NCBI GenBank assembly: GCA_002731275.1
Contig: PCBK01000030.1
Location: 1 to 36,607 of the forward strand
DNA length: 36,607 nucleotides
Source: Deltaproteobacteria bacterium
GTDB taxonomy: Bacteria; Myxococcota_C; UBA6777
Direction of reading: 5' to 3'
The translations under genes and the position numbers were made by a program. The notes beneath the pieces are model-generated. The model was given only the letters and a program-made list of their open reading frames with translations, had not been told where the DNA came from and made no database searches. This document shows positions 31,536-36,607 of the stretch, one piece after another (positions within the stretch are counted from its first letter, which is position 1; each line of letters starts with the position of its first letter).

Positions 31536-33209
31536 CTAGAGAAGAACATGCACATCTGCGTTTGGATCATCTCTTGCGTACTGCACTGCGTCAAGGGCGA
31601 CAAAGTAAAGGGTGTCTGCGTCTTGTGCATGTATCGGTGCGAATGCAACGCCTATATGAAGTTGAAGAGCCAATGTCTCCCCTTCAAGCTCCAATTCAGC
31701 TCCAAGCTGCGCAGCGAACGAGGAAACAGCTCTCGCAGAGTCGTCAAGGTCTCGACACCCCACCCTCAAAACAGCAAAGAGATCCCCTCCAACCCGACCA
31801 ATAATGTCAGAGGGCTCTGCCATCTGCCGCAGCCTATGAGCAAGCGCTAACAAAACACGATCCCCGAATACATAGCCATAGCGCTCGTTCACGTCTTGAA
31901 AATTTTGAACATCAATAAGGTACATGGCGATGTATGTTGACTCGTTCTTTACGACATTGAGCGCAGCCTCCGAGAGTGCCAAGAATCCCCCCAACGAATA
32001 CAAAGACGTCAAAGCGTCACGTCCTGCGAGCGCACCGACCTCCTCTCTCGACTGCTGTTGTCGCATCACATACCGCAAAGTTTGCAACAACAACGTCTCC
32101 GTCAAATGAGCTTTATCGATATACCCCGCATATCCACGATGCATAGCGTCCAAATCGAGCGTGTAACTTCCCTCTCCTGTCAAAAGGATCATCGGAAACG
32201 AATATCCCCGCTCTATCAGTTGTGTCTGGAGTTGAAAACCCGTATCCTGATCCAAATGAAAATCCGAAATGCACACAGTAGGCACACCCTCTTCGACACT
32301 CTCAAGCGCCTCCTCAATTGTCGACGCGTGAATGAGTGTATACGCCCCAATACTCTCTTCATTGAGCAAACTGCTGATAAATAACGCATCGATTTCATCG
32401 TCTTCAACGAGCAAAATCTTTAACTCCCTAACACCCAACTCCGAACACAGCGTCGACGTTGTTTGTTGACTTGGCTGATGCGCTTTATGCCGACGTAATT
32501 GTAAGAGCAATCCACGAAACAAACGAATAAGCCTGCTCCACCCCTCTTCTGCGTCCACCTCTTGACGCATCAACAGCTCAAGACGCGTACCAAAAGATGA
32601 CAACGCCGGGAGTACAAATGACAGAGAGTATTTGTTGATGTGTTCGCATAAAGCCTCATACCCCCGATACACCTCTTGCAGGTCAGAGGGTTGCTTAGTT
32701 TGGTAGGCACAAAAAAGCAAAGAGAGCAAAGACCTCACCAGCCGACAGAGCTCCGGAATGTGTTCTCCTGAGACATCGATCCCCTCCGTCTCCTCAAAGC
32801 CCTTTATCCTCGACTTCATCATGCTTTGTTCGGTCTTTGTTGGACCATAAAGTAGCTCCCCCGCATGTCTCCTAAGCTCCTCTGCGGAGACCCCTCTTGG
32901 CAGGACACGAAACCGCCCCACCGAAAAACCAAGTGAAAGCTCTGGATGAAAATCCATCATCTTCGACAGAAAGATCAATGCACCCTTATACCCGAACTTT
33001 TCCATCGTCCTGTGAAAAGAGAGATCCTCCAACAACACCAGCACTTCATCGCAGATGATCAGCACGACATCGTGTTTTTGGATGTACTCGCGAGCCTCTT
33101 GCCAAGAGCCCACCCATTCAATACGTTGTGGTGCCGCAGAGAGACTGCATTTTACAAGCTCACGTATCTCTTCTTCCTCTTCGATCACCAGTATGATTGG
33201 TTCATCCAC
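31536..33209 (-). CDS. Two-receiver regulator with degenerate GGDEF domain, paralog 2
   Basis: A 557-residue paralog of the 26456-28228 product with the same order: atypical receiver (3-122; ICDEVLVLLEDLSFH), helical middle domain (about 150-255), canonical receiver (263-382; LLVEDDEID, Asp316 in CISDFHLD, LLTGEGS) and a GGDEF-like domain. The motif is GGDLF (474-478), losing the catalytic Glu; the RxxD site is absent (EPSD). Cyclase activity is therefore doubtful. GTG 33209 is chosen over upstream TTG/ATG starts because a purine-rich GGAGAGGAG ends 8 nt before it. It is the first gene of an operon with the ETR1-type kinase and Rcp1-like receiver, so it is a likely output of that kinase. Confidence 0.88.
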   Translation of the reverse strand: MDEPIILVIEEEEEIRELVKCSLSAAPQRIEWVGSWQEAREYIQKHDVVLIICDEVLVLLEDLSFHRTMEKFGYKGALIFLSKMMDFHPELSLGFSVGRFRVLPRGVSAEELRRHAGELLYGPTKTEQSMMKSRIKGFEETEGIDVSGEHIPELCRLVRSLLSLLFCAYQTKQPSDLQEVYRGYEALCEHINKYSLSFVLPALSSFGTRLELLMRQEVDAEEGWSRLIRLFRGLLLQLRRHKAHQPSQQTTSTLCSELGVRELKILLVEDDEIDALFISSLLNEESIGAYTLIHASTIEEALESVEEGVPTVCISDFHLDQDTGFQLQTQLIERGYSFPMILLTGEGSYTLDLDAMHRGYAGYIDKAHLTETLLLQTLRYVMRQQQSREEVGALAGRDALTSLYSLGGFLALSEAALNVVKNESTYIAMYLIDVQNFQDVNERYGYVFGDRVLLALAHRLRQMAEPSDIIGRVGGDLFAVLRVGCRDLDDSARAVSSFAAQLGAELELEGETLALQLHIGVAFAPIHAQDADTLYFVALDAVQYARDDPNADVHVLL

Positions 33210-33217
33210 CTGAATGG

Positions 33218-33230
33218 CTCCTCTCCTCTC
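33218..33230 (-). promoter_or_regulatory. Ribosome-binding site selecting GTG 33209
   Basis: On the minus strand GAGAGGAGAGGAG (33230 to 33218) is followed by 8 nt and GTG 33209. The in-frame ATG at 33260 has a poorer purine run. Confidence 0.6.
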
Positions 33231-33410
33231 AAATATGTTTAGAGAGAAGTATAGCCTCATTTTCCCCAAATGAGAAGTAGACTCCGCTCATTCTAAATGG
33301 AGAATTGCGCAAAACCCGCAAACAGTGTATCATTCGCCAAATGTAAAGAACCAACAACAAAAAAATAGTCTGACAGTTCAGAATGACACCTTTGTTTGGG
33401 CACGGTATCC

Positions 33411-33636
33411 GTCAACAACCTCCCCCTAAAGGGAGAGGCTTGAGAGAGTCTCTATGTTGACCAGCCTGAGCGAGAATACTCGAAAGGAGGATTTCAAACT
33501 ACGTTAGGAGCGAATACATAGGCACCCCTGGATGCTTCTCCAGTCCTGGGCACTGCGGCATGTCGTTAAATGTTTTTTGGAGGTCGAAACTGTGCGACCT
33601 GCATCAAAACCGCTCCATAACATTGGCGAGGAGACC
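33411..33636 (+). ncRNA. Putative omega RNA (HEARO-type) of the IscB element
   Basis: IscB nucleases use a guide RNA encoded directly upstream (omega RNA, earlier described as HEARO). Here the leader shows nested stems: GTCAAC (33411-33416) pairs with GTTGAC (33456-33461) and encloses a hairpin CCTC-C-CCC/GGG-A-GAGG (33419-33438, loop TAAA). CTGGA/TCCAG (33528-33543) lies inside CCC/GGG (33525-33550). AGGTCG/CGACCT (33581-33600) has an 8-nt loop. The guide would lie immediately 5' of the scaffold, around 33395-33410. The exact ends are inferred, and covariation was not checked. Confidence 0.6.
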
Positions 33637-35010
33637 ATGACTGGAGAACTCCCCAAAGGACGACTCCCAGAACGCGAGGTAACTCGATTGAAAAAAAATA
33701 CCCAACAAGCCCAAAACAGAGTCCTTGTCCTCGACAAAAACAAACAGCCTCTGATGCCCTGCCATCCGGCCAGAGCTAGAGAACTCATGCGAAAAGGCCG
33801 TGCTGCTGTCTATCGCAGATTTCCCTTCACCATCATTCTCAAAGACCGTGAGGGTGGCCAGACACAGCCTGCCGCCCTCAAGTTCGATCCTGGCTCCAAA
33901 AAGACGGGGATTGCTGTCGTCGCAGACTTTCAACGTGGAAAACGTTGCATTTTCGCTGCTGAACTCGAGCATCGCGGAGAACAGATCAAAAAAGCGCTTG
34001 AAAAGCGAAGAAACATCCGTCGTTCCCGTAGAGGTCGAAAGACCCGCTACCGAAAAGCACGCTTCGAGAACCGACGAAGACCCCAGGGATGGTTGGCCCC
34101 CTCACTGCAAAGTCGAGTGGATAACATCGCGTCCTGGACACAGAAGTTTCGGGCATTGGTACCCATCTCAGGTCTTTCGGTTGAGAACGTCCGTTTTGAT
34201 ACACACAAGCTGGTCAATCCCGAAGTCGAAGGCATCGAATATCAACAGGGAACGCTCTTTGGTTACGAGGTCAAAGAGTATCTGCTCGATAAATGGGGCA
34301 GAAAGTGTGCATACTGTGGAAAACAGAATGTGCCTCTGCAGGTAGAACACATGACACCCAAAAGTAGGGGAGGCTCCAACAGGGTCGACAATCTGACATT
34401 GGCCTGTGAGAAGTGCAATCAAAAGAAGAGCAATCAAACAGCCGAAGAATTTGGGTTTCCGGAGCTTCGCCAAAAGGCCGACAAGCCCTTGAGGTCGGCA
34501 GCTGTCGTGAATTCGACTCGGCCTGCGATTCTTCGTAGACTCGAAAGCACAGGTCTTTTGGTGGAGACAGGCAGCGGCGGGCAGACGAAGTTCAACCGAA
34601 GCCAACAAGGATACGCGAAAGAACATTGGCTTGATGCAATGTGTATCGGTGATAGCGGAAGACAGGTTTTTGTAGAAACACAGCACGAAGTGTTGGAAAT
34701 CAAAGCGATGGGAAGGGGCAGTCGGCAGATGTGTCGAGTTGATCGTTTTGGATTTCCGAGGACCGGAGCAAAAAAGAAGCAAAAGCGAGTGGGTGGGTTC
34801 CAGACAGGAGACATTGTAAAAGCGGTGGTGACGAAGGGAAAGAAGCAAGGAAGTTACGAAGGTAGAGTGGCAGTCCGAAGTAGCGGAAATTTCAACATCA
34901 AAGGGCGAAAACAAACGACACAAGGAATTGCAGCAAAATATTGTAAAACATTACAAAAAATAGATGGATACACTTACAACAGAAGGACGGGCGTTTCCTC
35001 CCCCCTCTGA
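33637..35010 (+). CDS. iscB: IscB RNA-guided nuclease (RuvC-HNH, Cas9 ancestor family)
   Basis: A 457-residue protein from ATG 33637. All IscB parts are visible. The PLMP domain is NKQPLMPCHPARARELMRKG (35-54). RuvC-I has Asp84 in KFDPGSKKTG. An Arg-rich bridge helix spans 123-140. RuvC-II has Glu183 in LSVENVRF. The HNH domain has CAYCG, His238 in LQVEHMTPKSRGGS, Asn252 and CNQKK. RuvC-III has His330/Asp333 in HWLDAMC. Every catalytic residue is kept, so it is probably an active RNA-guided DNA nickase/nuclease. The frame runs on upstream to 33532, but that part overlaps the putative omega RNA; ATG 33637 has GAGGAG just before it (spacing short), and a TTG at 33688 is an alternative. The last codons lie in the right-end hairpin. 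Confidence 0.95.
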   Translation: MTGELPKGRLPEREVTRLKKNTQQAQNRVLVLDKNKQPLMPCHPARARELMRKGRAAVYRRFPFTIILKDREGGQTQPAALKFDPGSKKTGIAVVADFQRGKRCIFAAELEHRGEQIKKALEKRRNIRRSRRGRKTRYRKARFENRRRPQGWLAPSLQSRVDNIASWTQKFRALVPISGLSVENVRFDTHKLVNPEVEGIEYQQGTLFGYEVKEYLLDKWGRKCAYCGKQNVPLQVEHMTPKSRGGSNRVDNLTLACEKCNQKKSNQTAEEFGFPELRQKADKPLRSAAVVNSTRPAILRRLESTGLLVETGSGGQTKFNRSQQGYAKEHWLDAMCIGDSGRQVFVETQHEVLEIKAMGRGSRQMCRVDRFGFPRTGAKKKQKRVGGFQTGDIVKAVVTKGKKQGSYEGRVAVRSSGNFNIKGRKQTTQGIAAKYCKTLQKIDGYTYNRRTGVSSPL

Positions 35011-35029
35011 AGAAGGGGGTCTCCACGCC
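34990..35029 (+). repeat. Right-end imperfect hairpin of the IscB element
   Basis: GGCGT (34990-34994) pairs with ACGCC (35025-35029), and CCCCC (35000-35004) pairs with GGGGG (35015-35019), with unpaired bases between the stems. The iscB stop codon (35008-35010) lies in the loop. Subterminal hairpins of this kind are recognised by Y1 transposases in IS200/IS605 elements. Confidence 0.7.
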
Positions 35030-35055
35030 TTAAGCGTACGAAAGGTTTTTATGCG

Positions 35056-35898
35056 ATGACAGAGATCGCCAAAGCACTAGAGGGCATCAACATGTCCCAG
35101 GGCATCATCACCATGGGGTTGTTGATGTCTCGGATCATGGGAATGATCTTCCTCGCGCCTTTTTTGGGTGGCAAACTCGTGCCCAACCAGGTCAAGATCG
35201 GTGTTGGTGTGACCCTCTCATTGATCATCCAACCGGTCGTCCAAGCAACAGGTGGGATCGGCCCGATTCTCAATCCAACAGGGCCATCCTATCCATTCGC
35301 GATCGCGATCGTGGGTTACCTCGTCAAAGAGGTCTTCGTTGGGTTTGTGCTTGGATTCATCATCCACACGATCTGGCACGCCGCCGAGATGATCGGTCGT
35401 TTTGTCGATACAGCGAGGGGATCGGCGATGGGGACTGCGCTCGTTCCCACCATGAAGTCCTCTTCCTCGGTGTTTGGTAGCTTCTATTATCAACTGTTGA
35501 TCTTGTTGTTTTTGTTGATGGATGGGCACCTGCTGTTCATCAACTTCTTCGTGCGGAGCTACGTCCACATCCCCATCTCTTCGATCCCTCGATTTGACAC
35601 GGGGCTGTGGCCTTTTGTCGACATGATGATTCGGATCACAGCCGATCTCTTTACAACGGCGTTGGCGTTTAGCGCGCCTGTCATGATCGCGATCTTCATC
35701 ACAGACGTCTGCATGGGCTTATTTAACAAGGTCGCACCTCAGATCAACGTGTTGTTTTTGATGATGCCCTTTAAGGCTGTCCTTGGTGTGCTCTTCTCGA
35801 TGCTCGCCTTCTTTTTGTTTGTCCGCCAGAGTGAGTACTTGATGGCGCAAGCGCTCCACCACGTGTGGGAGGCGATCCGTCATCTGACCCCCTTCTGA
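35056..35898 (+). CDS. sctT: Type III secretion export apparatus protein SctT (FliR family)
   Basis: A 280-residue inner-membrane protein of the SctT/FliR/YscT family, part of the export gate. Hallmarks are MGLLMSRIMGMIFLAPFLGG, VGYLVKEVFVGFVLGFIIH, FVDTARGSAMGTALVPTMKS, SVFGSFYYQLLILLFLLMDG with HLLF following, and FNKVAPQINVLFLMMPFK near the C-terminus. About six to seven hydrophobic helices are visible. AAAGG precedes ATG 35056. A sctU-type gene follows, as in sctRSTU operons. The assignment to a non-flagellar system rests mainly on the neighbour's N-terminus; flagellar FliR is the alternative. The IscB element ends just upstream, and no sctR or sctS precedes it. Confidence 0.9.
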   Translation: MTEIAKALEGINMSQGIITMGLLMSRIMGMIFLAPFLGGKLVPNQVKIGVGVTLSLIIQPVVQATGGIGPILNPTGPSYPFAIAIVGYLVKEVFVGFVLGFIIHTIWHAAEMIGRFVDTARGSAMGTALVPTMKSSSSVFGSFYYQLLILLFLLMDGHLLFINFFVRSYVHIPISSIPRFDTGLWPFVDMMIRITADLFTTALAFSAPVMIAIFITDVCMGLFNKVAPQINVLFLMMPFKAVLGVLFSMLAFFLFVRQSEYLMAQALHHVWEAIRHLTPF

Positions 35899-36042
35899 CG
35901 TCGGGTAGACACCCTATCAAGACCACCTCGCCTCTTCACTGTGCACAAAAAGAACCACGCAACACTTTTGCAGATGTGACGAACTTGTTATATTCGTTTG
36001 TGATTCGTAGGTCTCTCACAAGAGAAGGATGATACTGCCGAG

Positions 36043-36607
36043 ATGTCCGGAGAAAAGACCGAAGAACCGACCGAACACAAGCTGAGGGAAGCCCGGAAAA
36101 AAGGCCAAATCGCCAAAAGCCAGGACATTACCTCAGCGGCTATCTTCTTGCTCGGTTTCTTCATCATCTACTTTACAGGAAGCACCATCTCCAACGAGTT
36201 GATGAACTTCATCAATATCTGCGTGACGGTAGCGACCACCACAAAAGAGATCGACAACGGCGCGATCTTTTACTTGATGCAAGCGGGCGTCAACACGATG
36301 TTTGTCTGCATTGCGCCTGTGTGTGCCGTTGCGTTTGTCGTCGCGATCTTTGCCAACTACGTACAGGTCGGCACGCTGATCACCTTTGAGCCGCTCAAAC
36401 CACAGCTCAAAAAGCTCAACCCCATCGAAGGTCTGAAGGGGATGTTTAAGCTGCGTAAGCTGATCGAGCTGCTCAAATCCACGCTCAAGCTGCTCATCGT
36501 CTCCCTGATCGCCTACTTTGTCGTCAAAGACCGGGTCGTCAACATCATCCTCTCTATTCGCATGCCGATATGGCAGACGATTGGGCTCGTGTGGGACATG
36601 GTCTTCG
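36043..36607 (+). CDS. sctU: Type III secretion switch protein SctU (FlhB/YscU family), partial
   Basis: The frame starts at ATG 36043 and runs off the window; 188 residues are visible. The N-terminus MSGEKTEEPTEHKLREARKK is characteristic of SctU/YscU (EKTE-P-T-KL-AR-KGQ), followed by AKSQDITSAAIFLLGFF. Further on are the membrane region and FEPLKPQLKKLNPIEGLKGM with FKLRKLIELLKS. The autocleaving NPTH segment lies outside the window. SctU controls substrate specificity of the export gate with SctT. The short N-terminus, with no extra residues before SGEKTE, favours SctU over flagellar FlhB. The 144-bp gap after sctT has a TATATT (35989-35994) but no good -35. Confidence 0.92.
   Translation, partial: MSGEKTEEPTEHKLREARKKGQIAKSQDITSAAIFLLGFFIIYFTGSTISNELMNFINICVTVATTTKEIDNGAIFYLMQAGVNTMFVCIAPVCAVAFVVAIFANYVQVGTLITFEPLKPQLKKLNPIEGLKGMFKLRKLIELLKSTLKLLIVSLIAYFVVKDRVVNIILSIRMPIWQTIGLVWDMVF

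Larger units (their letters stand above)
33210..33636. other. Intergenic region: operon promoter side and IscB leader
   Basis: No protein gene is supported here, although the iscB frame is open from 33532. The first 175 bp upstream of the minus-strand operon are AT-rich and must hold its promoter, which was not resolved. From 33411 on the sequence is rich in nested hairpins attributed to the IscB guide RNA. Confidence 0.5.
33411..35040 (+). mobile_element. IscB element of the IS200/IS605-like group, no TnpA
   Basis: The unit comprises the putative omega RNA leader, iscB and a right-end imperfect hairpin (34990-35029). No TnpA (Y1 transposase) gene is present, so it is non-autonomous or stranded. 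The left boundary is near 33387-33411 (an ATGA tetramer at 33383-33386 may be the target) and the right boundary a few bases past 35029; both are estimates. It sits between the signalling operon and sctT. Confidence 0.7.

Noticed and set aside
33532-33636. Upstream extension of the IscB reading frame to ATG 33532
   Set aside because: The extra 35 residues do not resemble IscB N-termini and overlap the hairpins assigned to the omega RNA.
34168-34923. Minus-strand frame of 251 codons
   Set aside because: Antisense to the IscB gene, whose family motifs are unambiguous.

Overview
The window (about half GC by eye) looks like a chromosomal stretch from a Gram-negative bacterium of the former deltaproteobacterial assemblage (Myxococcota, Bradymonadota or relatives). 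The basis is lipoproteins and an outer-membrane barrel, a long lipoprotein built of Cys-rich DxDC repeats, a sigma-54 activator, a KaiC-like protein, many receiver/GGDEF proteins and type III secretion genes. The lineage is inference. No rRNA, tRNA or CRISPR was seen.

Layout. 1-509: leader region with a diverged direct repeat and a strong intrinsic-terminator hairpin. 510-1898: a small membrane protein with an acidic tail, then apaG. 1944-6475 (minus): lipoprotein and outer-membrane barrel (operon), then an 807-residue Cys-rich repeat lipoprotein. 6779-9696 (minus): cysD and cysN, the latter fused to an APS-kinase domain that has lost its P-loop. 10062-13330 (plus): a LarA-like protein, a GAF protein and a lipoprotein. 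13520-15617: a double-domain KaiC-like ATPase with a receiver-like partner. 15898-18801: a large MscS-family channel. 18822-20336 (minus): a PAS/AAA+/Fis sigma-54 activator. 20524-20644: a 121-bp element bounded by a perfect 22-bp inverted repeat. 20719-22124 (minus): a small protein and a Tyr/Arg-rich exported protein. 22442-26418: a second large MscS channel translationally coupled to corA. 26456-33209: a signalling cluster with one apparently active diguanylate cyclase, two paralogous REC-helical-REC-degenerate GGDEF proteins, an ETR1-type (ethylene-receptor-like) histidine kinase and a single-domain response regulator. 33411-35040: an IscB element with a putative omega (HEARO) RNA and no TnpA. 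35056 to the end: sctT and the start of sctU.

The most interesting pattern is regulatory. Two long palindromes share half-site TGTTTCATG (13343-13376 and 22267-22303). Each is centred about 100 bp upstream of a sigma-54-like -24/-12 element: TGGTAT-N5-TTGCT before the KaiC-like gene and TGGCAC-N5-GTGCA before mscS2-corA. A weaker element lies 103 bp away on the divergent side, before the 22124-20719 operon. With a sigma-54 activator gene in between, this suggests a local regulon joining a KaiC-like switch, a mechanosensitive channel, a Mg2+ transporter and an exported basic protein.

Several gene starts differ from the longest reading frame because Shine-Dalgarno sequences point elsewhere: TTG at 15054, 22442 and 28228, and GTG at 33209.
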